NCBI GenBank assembly: GCA_930633525.1
Contig: CAKNFP010000002.1
Coordinates: 1,798,001 to 1,862,000, forward strand
Direction: 5' to 3'
From: Hyphomicrobiales bacterium
GTDB lineage: Bacteria > Pseudomonadota > Alphaproteobacteria > Rhizobiales > Beijerinckiaceae
DNA length: 64,000 nt
This document shows, in pieces, positions 19,189 through 28,933 of this stretch. Below the pieces are notes generated by a model that saw only the letters and a list, made by a program, of their open reading frames with translations, had not been told where the DNA came from and made no database searches. The position numbers were made by a program, and so were the translations under genes. Every line of letters begins with the position of its first letter. Within the stretch, counting starts at the first letter, position 1.

Positions 19189-20925
19189 TCATTCGCCAGC
19201 ACGTTTGAAGAGAGCGCCATACTGGGCTTCGTGAAGCCGCTGGTAGGGGCCGCCCGCCTTGACGAGGTCGTCATGACGGCCCTGCTCGGCGATGCCGTGG
19301 TCATCAACGACGATTATGCGGTCTGCATGTTGGATGGTGGCAAGGCGATGGGCAACAACGAGCGTCGTGCGTCCCTTGGACAGGTCGGTCAAGGAGCGCT
19401 GGATCGCTCGCTCGGTTTCCGTGTCGAGCGCCGATGTCGCTTCGTCGAGAATGAGGATCGGCGGGTTCTTGAGAAACACGCGCGCGATGGCCAGTCGTTG
19501 CTTCTGTCCGCCGGACAGCTTGACGCCGCGCTCGCCGATGATGGTGTCATAGCCATTCGGCAAACGGGCAATAACCTGGTCGAGGCGGCTGCGGCGCGCG
19601 GCCTCCTCGATCTCTGCGTCACTGGCATCGAGGCGGCCATAGGCGATGTTCTCGCGGATAGTGCCGGCGAAGAGGAAGACATCCTGCTGCACGATGCCGA
19701 TCTGTCCACGCAGGGACGCAAGAGTCATCGCCCGGATATCGATGGCATCGATGCTGATCTCGCCGCTGTCGATTTCGTAGAATCGCGGCAGGAGTGAACA
19801 GATGGTTGTCTTGCCGGCTCCGGAAGGGCCGACGAAGGCGACCATCTCACCGGGGCGCACTTCCAGATTGATCCCGCGCAACACGGGCCTGTCCGGTGTG
19901 TAGCCGAAAGCAACGTTGTCGTAGCGAATATGTCCCTTCAGCCCAGAAACCGCCATGGCATCTGGCCTGTCGGCGATATCCGGCTCTACAGCGAGAAATT
20001 CCATGTAGCGACGGAAGCCGGCAATGCCCTTGGGATAGGTCTCGATGACCGAATTGATCTTCTCGATGGGGCGGAAGAACACCCCGACGAGCAGCAGAAA
20101 GCCAACGAAGCCACCGTTGCTCAATTCACCCTTGAGGACGAAATAGCTGCCGGCGATCATGACGACCATCTGCGTCAGCCGCATGCTGAAATAGCTGAGC
20201 GACGTGGTGACGGCCATGAGACGATAGGCGGCAAGCTTGGTGCGACGATAGTTCTGGTTGTCGGAGGCGAACAGCCTGCGCTCGTGGTCCTCATTGGCAA
20301 AAGCCTGGACGACGCGGATACCGCCGACATTGTCCTCGATGCGGGCATTGAAGCTGCCAACGCGTTCATAGAGTTGCCGCCAGTTGCGGCTCATGCGGCC
20401 TCCGTATCGCGTTGTTACCCAGACAATGAGCGGCACGATGGCTGCCGTGATCAACGCGAGCTGCGGGTTGACCATAAACATCAGTATGAAGGCGCCGATG
20501 AGCGTCATCACCGCTATGAAGAGGTCCTCCGGACCGTGATGGGCGATTTCGCCTATTTCCTCCAGATCCTTGGTGAGGCGCCCGACGATATGGCCGGTCT
20601 TCTGGTTGTCGAAAAATCCGAAGGACAGCTTCTGGAGATGATCGAAGCTGCGCCGGCGCATCTCCGTCTCAATATTGATGCCGAGCATGTGACCGAAATA
20701 GACGACCACGGCCATCAACCCCGTATTGACGAGGTAAACCGCGAGAAGACCCGCCGATGCGAGCATGATCAGCATCCAGTCGCCGCTCGGCAACAGGCTA
20801 TCCACGAAGATCTTCACGGCCAGAGGAAACCCGAGCTCAAGCAGCCCGGACGCGACCGCGCAGGAGAAGTCGAGGGCGAACAAACCCTTGTGGGGCTTAT
20901 AGTACGAGAAAAAATTGCGGAGCAT
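19189..20925 (-). CDS. ABC transporter, fused permease and ATPase (MsbA-like exporter)
   Basis: The 578-residue half-transporter has an ABC type I exporter domain (residues 15-300, six helices) followed by an ATPase with Walker A GPSGAGKTT, signature LSGGQKQR and Walker B ILILDEATSALD. It should work as a homodimer exporting a lipid, peptide or drug. It stands alone between the antiporter and the YbaN-like gene. The substrate is not predictable. Confidence 0.9.
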   Translation of the reverse strand: MLRNFFSYYKPHKGLFALDFSCAVASGLLELGFPLAVKIFVDSLLPSGDWMLIMLASAGLLAVYLVNTGLMAVVVYFGHMLGINIETEMRRRSFDHLQKLSFGFFDNQKTGHIVGRLTKDLEEIGEIAHHGPEDLFIAVMTLIGAFILMFMVNPQLALITAAIVPLIVWVTTRYGGRMSRNWRQLYERVGSFNARIEDNVGGIRVVQAFANEDHERRLFASDNQNYRRTKLAAYRLMAVTTSLSYFSMRLTQMVVMIAGSYFVLKGELSNGGFVGFLLLVGVFFRPIEKINSVIETYPKGIAGFRRYMEFLAVEPDIADRPDAMAVSGLKGHIRYDNVAFGYTPDRPVLRGINLEVRPGEMVAFVGPSGAGKTTICSLLPRFYEIDSGEISIDAIDIRAMTLASLRGQIGIVQQDVFLFAGTIRENIAYGRLDASDAEIEEAARRSRLDQVIARLPNGYDTIIGERGVKLSGGQKQRLAIARVFLKNPPILILDEATSALDTETERAIQRSLTDLSKGRTTLVVAHRLATIQHADRIIVVDDHGIAEQGRHDDLVKAGGPYQRLHEAQYGALFKRAGE

Positions 20926-21253
20926 GCGGCGTCGTCAGACAGTGAATCGGCGCCGCACCTTATCCCCATTGACTGTGAAATGCTCGCTCAAAGAGAATGG
21001 CGCTCGGATCGATCAGGGCAGGTCCTGCTGGTGGTGCGTGGCATCATCAACCGGGAAGCCTGCTCGGCCACCATCGCAGGAATTTTCGTGTCTGACTGGA
21101 AACAGACAGCGCGGCGCCTTGGGGGCCTATCTGGGCGCTCCAATCTGCGGGGCGGCGTGGGCCAATCCGGCTTGGATTGAATCAGCGGGTCGCTGTCCGA
21201 AGGCGATGGCTTTGCCCGTCCGGTCCGCATCGTTCGAGCGTAAGGGACTTGCC
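20926..21253. other. Intergenic region, nothing recognised
   Basis: This 328-bp spacer lies between the ABC exporter start and the end of the YbaN-like gene. Short reading frames here have no family-like composition, and I see no hairpin, repeat or RNA feature. Confidence 0.4.
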
Positions 21254-21610
21254 CTAGGATGGTCGTGAAAAGACGTAGGCGAGCCCGCCCAGCATCAGGA
21301 GCGCGACGGTGGCCGTCGGAACCGGACCTGGCTCACTTCCGGTCCAGAATAGCAGAAAGCCTGCCGTTATGCCCGCGAGGGCCATGATCTTCGCCTTCCG
21401 GGGGATGGCCCCCCGCAAGCGCCATTCTTGCAGCATGGGACCGAACCAGGGGTGGCGCATCAGCCAGCGTTCCAGCCGCCGTGAAGACCGGGCAAAGCAG
21501 GAAGCTGCGAGAATGAGAAAGGGTGTGGTCGGGAGCACGGGCAAAAATGCACCAACGAAGCCGAGGGCTACAAAGAAGAGGCCCAGAGCCAGATAGACGC
21601 CGCGTATCAC
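21254..21610 (-). CDS. YbaN/DUF454 family inner-membrane protein
   Basis: The 118-residue protein has three or four hydrophobic segments and the conserved DUF454 N-terminal pattern LGLFFVALGFVGAFLPVLPTTPF (read here in parts), then ASCFARSSRRLERWLMRHPWFG. The family is widespread and of unproven function. It stands alone. Confidence 0.88.
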   Translation of the reverse strand: MIRGVYLALGLFFVALGFVGAFLPVLPTTPFLILAASCFARSSRRLERWLMRHPWFGPMLQEWRLRGAIPRKAKIMALAGITAGFLLFWTGSEPGPVPTATVALLMLGGLAYVFSRPS

Positions 21611-21830
21611 CTGCGGTGGTTCCCGTATCGATATGGCCGCGCGGGCGTTTGCTCCGGTGCGATCACACCGCGCGCGGATACTCTAATCCTGAGGGCGGAG
21701 CGCTGACAACGGGAATGGTGTATGGTCGATAAGGCCATACATTCATCCTAACAGCTTGCACCCGTGGTCACACCAAAAGAAAAGGAGGTCCCAGCGCCTA
21801 GTCGGCGTCTTTCGCTGCCTTGCACTTGCA

Positions 21831-22826
21831 TCAGGACAGGAAGTCCTCAATGCGTCTGAGCGCCTCGGCACGGCCGCGCTCCGGACGATCAAGCAGGAGG
21901 TAGTGCGTGGTGTTGGCGGGTTCCCAGATCCTGACTTCCTCCGCGTGGATGAGGTCTTCCTTCAAGGCAGTGACGTCATCGCGTCGCGTCCAGGTATCGT
22001 ATTCCGGGCTGATCACCATAACGCGGCAATAGACCTGACTGGCGTGGATCAGTTTATGCCCCAGGCCCATGTAGAAGCTGTCCTCCAACATACCGTTCGG
22101 GCTGCGATATGACGGAGGGTTGCGCTCGAGGCTTGTGGGGTCGCCATCTACGAGAGCTTTCTCGAAGGCGGCAAGCACTGCCGGATCTCGCCATTCATCC
22201 TTGTCCTCGATCGGGATTTGATTGTCCCACCCCTTACGCAGCATATCCACCTGATTGAAGTAGTAATTGCCGTATTTATTCTGATTGAAGCGCATTGGCC
22301 TGTCGGGATCCTCCCAGCGGGAGCCGCGGCCGATCTCAGGATGATCGGGAGTGCCGCCGTAAAGAGGATTGTAGAGAATGATGTGGCTCACCTTTTCCGG
22401 CCAGAGCGCGGCGTAAATCAACACGACCGTACCGCCTGTACCCCATCCGAACAGGCCGACGCGTTCCGCCCCCGTCTCCGCACGCAGCGCATTCACGGCG
22501 GCATCGACATCGCGGGTGATCTCTAGGGACCGTACGATCGGCTTCGTAGGGCGCGGAGGCTTGCTCATCTCATTCGGGCGAGCAGAGGCGCCGAAGCCAC
22601 GGGCATCTGGAATGTAACAGACGTGGCCGCTCCGGGCCAAATCCTCCGCGAGTGAACCGCCAGCAACCGGCAGATCAAATTCGCTGATGCCGGGAATCCG
22701 CGTTCCGTGCATAAGTATCATCGGGACGGGGGGGCTCGCATGACCGTCTTTGAGTTGAACGCTGCGGATTCCGATCTCGACGCCGTCGATCGTGGTCACA
22801 GTAAAATCTTTGCGTACTAATGTCAT
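21831..22826 (-). CDS. Alpha/beta hydrolase-fold protein lacking the nucleophile serine
   Basis: The protein has about 331 residues and a clear alpha/beta hydrolase fold: oxyanion region ILMHGTR, C-terminal acid loop ISPEYDTW and histidine in NTTHYLLLDRP. The nucleophile elbow reads G127-W-G129-T-G131, so Gly occupies the Ser/Cys/Asp position (codon GGT, 22440-22442). It follows tctA by 43 bp as the last gene of the first TTT operon. It may be a non-hydrolytic family member or an inactivated enzyme. Confidence 0.8.
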   Translation of the reverse strand: MTLVRKDFTVTTIDGVEIGIRSVQLKDGHASPPVPMILMHGTRIPGISEFDLPVAGGSLAEDLARSGHVCYIPDARGFGASARPNEMSKPPRPTKPIVRSLEITRDVDAAVNALRAETGAERVGLFGWGTGGTVVLIYAALWPEKVSHIILYNPLYGGTPDHPEIGRGSRWEDPDRPMRFNQNKYGNYYFNQVDMLRKGWDNQIPIEDKDEWRDPAVLAAFEKALVDGDPTSLERNPPSYRSPNGMLEDSFYMGLGHKLIHASQVYCRVMVISPEYDTWTRRDDVTALKEDLIHAEEVRIWEPANTTHYLLLDRPERGRAEALRRIEDFLS

Positions 22827-22869
22827 TGTGCTGTGAATCTCTGAAGGGTAAAACGAATGGACTATGCGG

Positions 22870-24378
22870 TTAGACCTCATCATCGACGAAAACCTGCTTT
22901 CGGGTCTGCGCGATGGCTGGCATTGCGACGATGATCAGGACGATGCTTGCGATCGCGAGGAGAGCCGCGCTGATCGGACGCGTCAGGAAAACCGTCGGGT
23001 CACCGCCCGAAATCAGCATTGCCCGTCGCAACTGATGTTCGAACAGGGGGCCGATGACAAAGCCAAGGAAGAATGGAGCCCACTCGCAATCGAATTTCTG
23101 CAGTCCGTAACCGAGCAGGCCCGCGATCACGACCAGATAGACGCCGAACGCAGAGCTAGAGACGCTATAGACACCGATGCAGCAAAAAGTGACGATCGCG
23201 GGAAACAGCCAGTTGTAAGGCACGCGCAGGAGGCTAACCCATATGCCGATCAAAGGCAGATTAAGAATAATCAGCATTGCGTTGCCGATCCACATCGACG
23301 CGATCAGTCCCCAGAACAGGTCGGGCTTGTCGCTGATCACGTTCGGGCCGGGGGTTATACCCTGAATAGTCATGGCTCCGATCATGAGCGCCATGACAGG
23401 TGTCGCCGGGAGACCGAGCGACAACATCGGGATGAATGATGTCTGGGCGGCTGCGTTGTTGGCGGCTTCGGGCGCAGTGACTCCCTCGATCGCTCCCTTT
23501 CCGAACTCCGCGCGATTGGGCGAGATCTTCTTCTCCAGATTGTAGCTGACGAAAGAGGAAAGCAAGGCGCCCCCACCAGGCAGCACGCCCAGCAGAGAGC
23601 CCATCGCGGTGCCGCGCAAGGTGGGCCCGACCATTCGCCTGAGATCGCTGCGGCCGGGCCAGAGATTTGAGATCTTACCGACGATGGAGCGGCGGGTATC
23701 CTCGTTCTCCAGGTTGCGGAGAATTTCCCCCACACCGAAGACGCCGACCGCGAGTGCGACAAAGTCAATGCCATCAAGCAGATCAACGACGCCGAACGTA
23801 AAACGCGGCTGGTTCGTGTAAATATCCGTTCCGGTCAGCCCAAGGAGCAAGCCGGCGCAGATCATTCCGATGGCCTTGACGATCGAGCCTGAAGCTAGCG
23901 CGATGGATGAGACAAGTCCGATGATCATGAGCGCGCAGTATTCGGCCGCGCCGAAACTCAGCGTGAGCGCGGTGAAAGGTGTCGCTACAACGGCGACAAA
24001 AAGCGTCGCGACCGTCCCGGCGATGAAAGACCCGATTGCCGCCGCAGCTAACGCCGGCCCGGCTCTTCCGCGCAGAGCCATCTGGTATCCATCTATCATC
24101 GTGACGGTTGACGATGCCTCACCAGGGAGATTGACGAGGATGGCTGTGGTCGATCCGCCATACTGCGCGCCGTAGTAGATGCCCGATAGCATAATCAACG
24201 ACGTCACGGGCGGTAGCCCGAAGGTCAGCGGGAGAAGCATCGAAATCGTCGCGAGCGGACCGATGCCGGGCAGGACGCCGATCATCGTGCCCAACAAGGC
24301 GCCCAGCAGGCAGAACAGGACATTCAATGGCAGCAGGGCAACGGAAAAGCCGAGTTCAAGATTGCCGAGAAGTTCCAT
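22870..24378 (-). CDS. tctA: Tripartite tricarboxylate transporter, large membrane subunit (system 1)
   Basis: The protein has about 502 residues and 11-12 helices, with the TctA hallmarks [38 protein letters not shown] and [21 protein letters not shown] 24378 (MELLGNLELGFS) is the family-like start; the longer frame would run through tctB. TctA forms the Na+- or H+-driven channel with TctB and receives substrate from periplasmic TctC. It is in the operon tctC-tctB-tctA-hydrolase. Confidence 0.93.
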   Translation of the reverse strand: MELLGNLELGFSVALLPLNVLFCLLGALLGTMIGVLPGIGPLATISMLLPLTFGLPPVTSLIMLSGIYYGAQYGGSTTAILVNLPGEASSTVTMIDGYQMALRGRAGPALAAAAIGSFIAGTVATLFVAVVATPFTALTLSFGAAEYCALMIIGLVSSIALASGSIVKAIGMICAGLLLGLTGTDIYTNQPRFTFGVVDLLDGIDFVALAVGVFGVGEILRNLENEDTRRSIVGKISNLWPGRSDLRRMVGPTLRGTAMGSLLGVLPGGGALLSSFVSYNLEKKISPNRAEFGKGAIEGVTAPEAANNAAAQTSFIPMLSLGLPATPVMALMIGAMTIQGITPGPNVISDKPDLFWGLIASMWIGNAMLIILNLPLIGIWVSLLRVPYNWLFPAIVTFCCIGVYSVSSSAFGVYLVVIAGLLGYGLQKFDCEWAPFFLGFVIGPLFEHQLRRAMLISGGDPTVFLTRPISAALLAIASIVLIIVAMPAIAQTRKQVFVDDEV

Positions 24379-24382
24379 GTCG

Positions 24383-24844
24383 CTATCCTGTGAACCACGT
24401 TCCAATAACTGGCAGCGGAAGCCGTACGCCAAGCGCGAAAACCGCCGTGCAGATGATCGCGAGCGCAACAGCGAGAACGAAAGCGCCTGTTCGCGTAACC
24501 CGCCTGCTCGCCAGCGAGCAAATGAAGGCGGTCCCGAGGACACTCAAAAATAGTCCGAGTTCTCGGATGAAGGTCCCGAACAGAATGATAGCCAGGCAGA
24601 CCGCGATTACAGGCCGCCAGGCGAAACGGCCGGCGAGGGTGACGCTTTCGCCGGCACGCAGCGCGCGGCTCGTCAGATAGATCCCGATAATGCCGAGCAG
24701 CGCGCAGAGCGCGATCGGAAAGTAGCCGGGTCCCATGTTGAGCGCGCTGCCGATCGGAAGATCCCGCAGGGCGATCGATCCGTAGACCATCGCCATGCAC
24801 AGGAAGCTCAGGCCCGCGCCGAGGTCTTTTTGATTCACAGTCAT
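24383..24844 (-). CDS. tctB: Tripartite tricarboxylate transporter, small membrane subunit (system 1)
   Basis: The 153-residue protein has four hydrophobic segments and the TctB motif PIGSALNMGPGYFPIALCALL (given in parts), then a weakly conserved second half. It ends 4 bp before tctA. TctB is required with TctA for solute uptake. Confidence 0.9.
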   Translation of the reverse strand: MTVNQKDLGAGLSFLCMAMVYGSIALRDLPIGSALNMGPGYFPIALCALLGIIGIYLTSRALRAGESVTLAGRFAWRPVIAVCLAIILFGTFIRELGLFLSVLGTAFICSLASRRVTRTGAFVLAVALAIICTAVFALGVRLPLPVIGTWFTG

Positions 24845-24905
24845 TCAACCCACCAAACCATCCAAGGCGCGTTCCCAGCGGCCAGTATCATCAATGAAGC
24901 CGGAA

Positions 24906-25877
24906 CTAATTCTTGGCGAGTACCTTCATATAGAAGTCAGCCAGCCGTGCGTTGAGATCGCGATTTCCCTGCTCTCCCAAGTTCAAGGGCTCATTCTCGA
25001 ATTTGTCCATTTGGGCCTTGTATTCGGGCGTCCGGATCGCATCGTCCAGAGCTTGCTTCAAACAGCTTTTGACGGCCTCCGGGAGGCCACGCGGCGTGAT
25101 CAGCGTGGTGTGAGAGTTGAGAGGTTCAGCCTTTGATCCCTGTTCGGCCAAAGTCGGCGAATCGGGAGCATAGGGCACCCGCCGGTCAATGATGGAGGCG
25201 AGCTGCTTCATTTTCCCCGACTTGATCTGCGCAACATGCAGTGTACCCTGTGTTGTCGCGTCGACGTGCCCCCCAAGGGCGCTTGTCATCGCCTCAGCTG
25301 CGCCGGCACCTGGTATGGGCACGAGACTGACGTTGTATTCCTGTGCGAGCTGACGGACGAGAACCTCCTGGTTGATCCCGGCAACTGCGACCGTGGCCCG
25401 GCCCTTTTCCTTGGCGTAGGCGATCAGGCCGGCAAGGTCGCTATAGGGACGGTCCGACAGGGCGACAAGACCGAGCCAGGTTTGCATGCCCGACCCTAGA
25501 TATTCAAAGTCCTGCCAAGTATATCCGGTGTTGTTCTGGGCCGGGTTGATGGCAATCGCATCGGTGCCCAGGATGCCGACGACATAGCCGTCTGCCGGCT
25601 GGCTCTTCAGCCAAACAGCCATGGCGCCGCCGTTGGCGCCAGGTTTATTTTCCACCACGATCGTCCATTTCTGCTGCTTCTCGATAGCACTGGCTATCGA
25701 CCGCGCGATGAGATCCGTGCCACCTCCGGCACCGAAACCGACCACGAAGCGGATCGGCTTGGACGGAAACCCTTGGGGGCAGGTCGATGCCTGCGCGGGA
25801 GACCAGTTAGCCGCGATGGAGCATGGCAGCATCACCATGGCGGATAAAAGAAGGCGCTTTGTCGCCTTGAAGTCCAT
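24906..25877 (-). CDS. tctC: Bug/TctC-type periplasmic solute-binding protein (system 1)
   Basis: The precursor has about 323 residues, with a signal peptide ending near PAQA and the Bug fold: FPSKPIRFVVGFGAGGGTDLIARSIA, the ligand loop GANGG and PTLAEQG in the second domain. ATG 25877 follows GGAGG in GAGGGAGGATTCC. Bug proteins usually bind dicarboxylates, aromatic acids or similar through two bridging waters. The ligand is unknown. Confidence 0.92.
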   Translation of the reverse strand: MDFKATKRLLLSAMVMLPCSIAANWSPAQASTCPQGFPSKPIRFVVGFGAGGGTDLIARSIASAIEKQQKWTIVVENKPGANGGAMAVWLKSQPADGYVVGILGTDAIAINPAQNNTGYTWQDFEYLGSGMQTWLGLVALSDRPYSDLAGLIAYAKEKGRATVAVAGINQEVLVRQLAQEYNVSLVPIPGAGAAEAMTSALGGHVDATTQGTLHVAQIKSGKMKQLASIIDRRVPYAPDSPTLAEQGSKAEPLNSHTTLITPRGLPEAVKSCLKQALDDAIRTPEYKAQMDKFENEPLNLGEQGNRDLNARLADFYMKVLAKN

Positions 25878-25976
25878 GGAATCCTCCCTCAATCAAATAT
25901 TGCGTTTCTTGAAGCATCGATCAGTTTTTGGCTTTTTTCTCTATGAATTCATGCGCCTGGGTGAATGCAATGTGAT

Positions 25977-26801
25977 TTATGTAAAATAAAGGCGCAGTGG
26001 CGTGCTGCCGGATATGCGCGCGCGTATGACCGGGTCGGGGACCCAGTCTTCGAATGCGGTGATCGTATCCTGATATGAGACCTTGCCCTCGAAGGCGGCA
26101 AACGGCCAATCGCTTCCCCAGACAAGTCGCTCCCCCGCCGTGAGAGCGACCAACGCCTGCGCATATTGCTTCGCGGCGGTGGGCGGCTCAAAGCGAAAGC
26201 CCGCGGACAGTTTCACCCACGTGCGTCCACGCTCGACAGCGGCCATCACAGTCTTGAACGCTTCGCCATTAATCCCATCCGGTGTGTCGAACAATCCAAG
26301 ATGATCGATCACGAGTTTCGCACCGGAAGCCTCGACCGCCGCGATGGTCGAGGCAATGCGATGTTCCCGATCCGTGAGATGTACATGCCAGCCCAGATCC
26401 GCGACGCGGCGTAGCAGCCGTCTGTATTCGCCGGACCGAATATCTGGAATCTCATCAAGAAGACCCCATACAAAGCGGATACCGACAAAGCCGTCATCCC
26501 GCATCCGCTCGAGCTGATAGATATCGATGTGCGGAGACACCGTCGCGGTCGCCCGAAATCGGCGGTGGGTTCGGAGGGCCTGTCTCACATAGTCATTGTA
26601 CTCACCATGAAGGCTAGCGGCCGCTATGACACCGAAAATCACCCCATGGCGATCAAGGATACTGATGAATTCGTCGACACTGGCATCCGTGAGCTTACGG
26701 TACCAGGCTGTGTCGGTCAGGGGCAGCTCGGCGCGCCAAAGATGAAAGTGTGAATCGACAAGCGGCTGATGTGACAATCTGGCTCCCCCATTTTTCTTCA
26801 A
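25977..26801 (-). CDS. Amidohydrolase-2 family metal-dependent hydrolase (LigI-like)
   Basis: The 274-residue TIM-barrel protein begins PLVDSHFHLW, the H-x-H metal motif of the amidohydrolase superfamily, and ends with the metal or base aspartate in VWGSDWPFA. Relatives include 2-pyrone-4,6-dicarboxylate lactonase and dicarboxylate or sugar lactonases. It lies just upstream of, and in line with, system 1 tctC, and an IclR-type palindrome lies 58 bp before its start. A lactone imported or formed from imported acid is a plausible substrate. Confidence 0.85.
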   Translation of the reverse strand: MKKNGGARLSHQPLVDSHFHLWRAELPLTDTAWYRKLTDASVDEFISILDRHGVIFGVIAAASLHGEYNDYVRQALRTHRRFRATATVSPHIDIYQLERMRDDGFVGIRFVWGLLDEIPDIRSGEYRRLLRRVADLGWHVHLTDREHRIASTIAAVEASGAKLVIDHLGLFDTPDGINGEAFKTVMAAVERGRTWVKLSAGFRFEPPTAAKQYAQALVALTAGERLVWGSDWPFAAFEGKVSYQDTITAFEDWVPDPVIRARISGSTPLRLYFT

Positions 26802-26858
26802 CCATCGTATGGGTCAGTAATCGCGTGATCCAAGCACATTCGTGCGCGCAATGCGATT

Positions 26859-26875
26859 ATTTCAGCGCACGAAAT
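26859..26875. promoter_or_regulatory. IclR-type palindrome A
   Basis: ATTTC-AGCGCAC-GAAAT has perfect 5-bp arms. It lies 58 bp upstream of the amidohydrolase gene that heads the system 1 TTT operon. It belongs to the set of seven related sites in this island. Confidence 0.6.
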
Positions 26876-26926
26876 GAGGGGCGGCTGCCCCCGCGCAGAC
26901 CTTGCTTTTGTCTTCACCAAAGGTGC

Positions 26927-27886
26927 CTAGGATTGGGGCGGCGTTCGGCGGCGAGCGAGGTGGCTGACAAGATCCATAAGCATACTGTCGCGCCATTCCC
27001 GACGGGCCGGCAGGTCTTGCTCGCTCAGCGCTTCGCGACGCTCTCGATTTGCCCTCTCGATGAGCTCCGGGGGCCAGCCCCGTGGTTCCCGCCGTGATCT
27101 CGCGATAGAATGGTAAAGGGGCTCAAGCCGCCGCGCGTAGTCGCTGAGGCCACCGGGAGCGTTCAAATCAATGGTTTCAAAAGGCCCCATGAAGGACCAA
27201 CGTAGCCCCAATCCGTAGGATACCGTTGCATCAATATCCGCGGCTGTCGCGTACCCATCCTCAAGAAGTGCAAAGGCCTCGTTGAGAAGCGCGCCTTGTA
27301 GCCTGTTGAGCAGGAAGCCCTCGATTTCCCGTGTCAGGACAACAGGGATTTTCCCTGCCCTTTCGACAAGATGACGAGCGGTCGATACGGCATCCTTCGC
27401 CGTCCATGGCGCGGGTACCAATTCGACGACCGGCACGATATGCGGGGGATTGATGGGATGGACTACGAGAAAGCGCTCCCTGTGCGGGGCTTGCGCGGTG
27501 AACGCCGAGGCGGGGATGCCAGAACTTGAACTTCCCACGATTGCGCCGGGTTTCAGGGCGTCCCCGATCTGTTGGGCGATCTGTGTCTTTACGTCGATGT
27601 GTTCGAAGACGGATTCTTGAATATAGTCGCTATCCCTGACGGCTTCTTCCAGCGAGTTGCATATCGTCAAACGGCCGAGTGCTGCGTCGATGTCCGCCGC
27701 GAGGCCCACAGAAGCCATCTCTCGCATGGCGCTGGCCGCAGACCGAAGAACATCGTCTCGCACGCCGGGGTCTCGGTCAAAGATGCGCACCTGGAATCCG
27801 GCGAGAGCGAAGACAATCGACCATCCCGAACCAACGAGCCCAGCGCCGACGATCCCGACGGTGTCTATCGAGTCAGAAGAGTTCAT
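26927..27886 (-). CDS. 3-hydroxyacyl-CoA dehydrogenase family protein (lambda-crystallin/carnitine dehydrogenase-like)
   Basis: The 319-residue NAD-dependent dehydrogenase has the nucleotide motif GAGLVGSGW (residues 14-22), the catalytic His in VVHPINPPHIVP and a C-terminal helical dimerisation domain. Its length fits single-domain relatives such as L-carnitine dehydrogenase or L-gulonate 3-dehydrogenase rather than fatty-acid oxidation enzymes. It is divergent from the HpcH/HpaI aldolase with an IclR-type palindrome between. Confidence 0.87.
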   Translation of the reverse strand: MNSSDSIDTVGIVGAGLVGSGWSIVFALAGFQVRIFDRDPGVRDDVLRSAASAMREMASVGLAADIDAALGRLTICNSLEEAVRDSDYIQESVFEHIDVKTQIAQQIGDALKPGAIVGSSSSGIPASAFTAQAPHRERFLVVHPINPPHIVPVVELVPAPWTAKDAVSTARHLVERAGKIPVVLTREIEGFLLNRLQGALLNEAFALLEDGYATAADIDATVSYGLGLRWSFMGPFETIDLNAPGGLSDYARRLEPLYHSIARSRREPRGWPPELIERANRERREALSEQDLPARREWRDSMLMDLVSHLARRRTPPQS

Positions 27887-28015
27887 TCGTGATGCCTCCC
27901 GATAATTTGATTCAAGTGTTTCGATAGAATACGGCCTGTCAGATGTTGTTTGCGCGAGCGGAATATATCATTGATTATTGCCCGAATTATTCGATGGGCA
28001 AGGTTGGATACGCGT

Positions 28016-28032
28016 ATTTCGCATGGCGAAAA
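28016..28032. promoter_or_regulatory. IclR-type palindrome B
   Basis: ATTTCGC-ATG-GCGAAAA has 6-bp perfect inner arms (TTTCGC/GCGAAA). It lies between the divergent dehydrogenase and aldolase genes. Confidence 0.65.
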
Positions 28033-28127
28033 TCGCCATTTGATAGGTTTCGTCATCCGTTCCATGGTTTAGGAGTCCCCCAGCGCGCAGCGGTTTGCAT
28101 GCTCAACAGCACATGGGAGAGCTTTCG

Positions 28128-28898
28128 ATGACCCGCGTCCGTCCAGCCGCAACTGAATTTCGCAGTCGTCTTGCACGAAAGGAGCATGTGCTCGGCACGT
28201 TCATCAAGACCCCTTCCAGTCACGCGACAGAGATCATCGGATCGGTGGGCTATGATTTCGTAATCATCGATCAGGAGCATGCGCCCTTTGATCGGGGTAC
28301 GATTGATCTGGCATGCCTTGGTGCGCGAGCCTCCGGAACCGCCGCGTTGGTCAGGGTCGCCGAACCGACGGCGGCGAGCATCCTCTCGGTTCTCGATGTC
28401 GGGGCCACGGGGGTTCTGGTCCCGCATGTGGACTGTGCCGAGAAAGCCCGGATGATCGCAGGCGCATGCCGGTATCGCGGCGGGCATCGCGGCTTTTCGA
28501 ATACGACGCGGGCTGGCGATTTTGGCGGTGCCACATTTGCTGATCACATCAGGTCGCAGGACGCGCAGACGACCTGTATCGCCATGATCGAGGATGAGGC
28601 CGCGCTCGACCAGTTGGATGAAATCGCCGCTGTTGAAGGCCTCGACGCCTTCTTCATCGGACGCGGCGATCTGACCGCCGCCCTTGGCATGGAGCGGATG
28701 GAGGACGCTGTCAGGCACATTACTGCGGCGGCGCGCAAAGCCGGTATGACGGCCATGGTCCTGGTTTCAAGCAAGGCCGATGCGCGTGCCATGAGAGAGC
28801 TCGGAGCAACAGCCTTCGTTGTCTCCAATGACCAGAACTTTCTCAAGTCCGCTGCGGCGGCCGCGCTTCAAGACTATTCTGACCCAGCCGCCTGGTGA
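28128..28898 (+). CDS. HpcH/HpaI-family aldolase
   Basis: This is a class II metal-dependent aldolase of about 256 residues on a TIM barrel. It has the metal and substrate motifs DQEHAPFD, MIEDEAALD and FIGRGDLTAALG, and ARVAEP-like spacing. Family members cleave 2-keto-3-deoxy sugar acids or 4-hydroxy-2-ketoacids to pyruvate (or oxaloacetate) and an aldehyde. ATG 28128 follows GGGAGA at 7 bp. It presumably acts after the divergent dehydrogenase in one pathway. Confidence 0.88.
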   Translation: MTRVRPAATEFRSRLARKEHVLGTFIKTPSSHATEIIGSVGYDFVIIDQEHAPFDRGTIDLACLGARASGTAALVRVAEPTAASILSVLDVGATGVLVPHVDCAEKARMIAGACRYRGGHRGFSNTTRAGDFGGATFADHIRSQDAQTTCIAMIEDEAALDQLDEIAAVEGLDAFFIGRGDLTAALGMERMEDAVRHITAAARKAGMTAMVLVSSKADARAMRELGATAFVVSNDQNFLKSAAAAALQDYSDPAAW

Positions 28899-28933
28899 CA
28901 CGCCCCCGCTCATTCCGGCGCGTTCCACGGAGG

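Noticed and set aside
19930..21180. 416-codon open frame on the plus strand
   Set aside because: It is antisense to the ABC exporter, His/Glu/Asp-rich, with no motif; the exporter on the other strand has all ABC motifs.
24379..24543. Longer tctA start in system 1
   Set aside because: The extra 55 residues run antiparallel to no family sequence and overlap tctB; ATG 24378 gives the usual TctA N-terminus.
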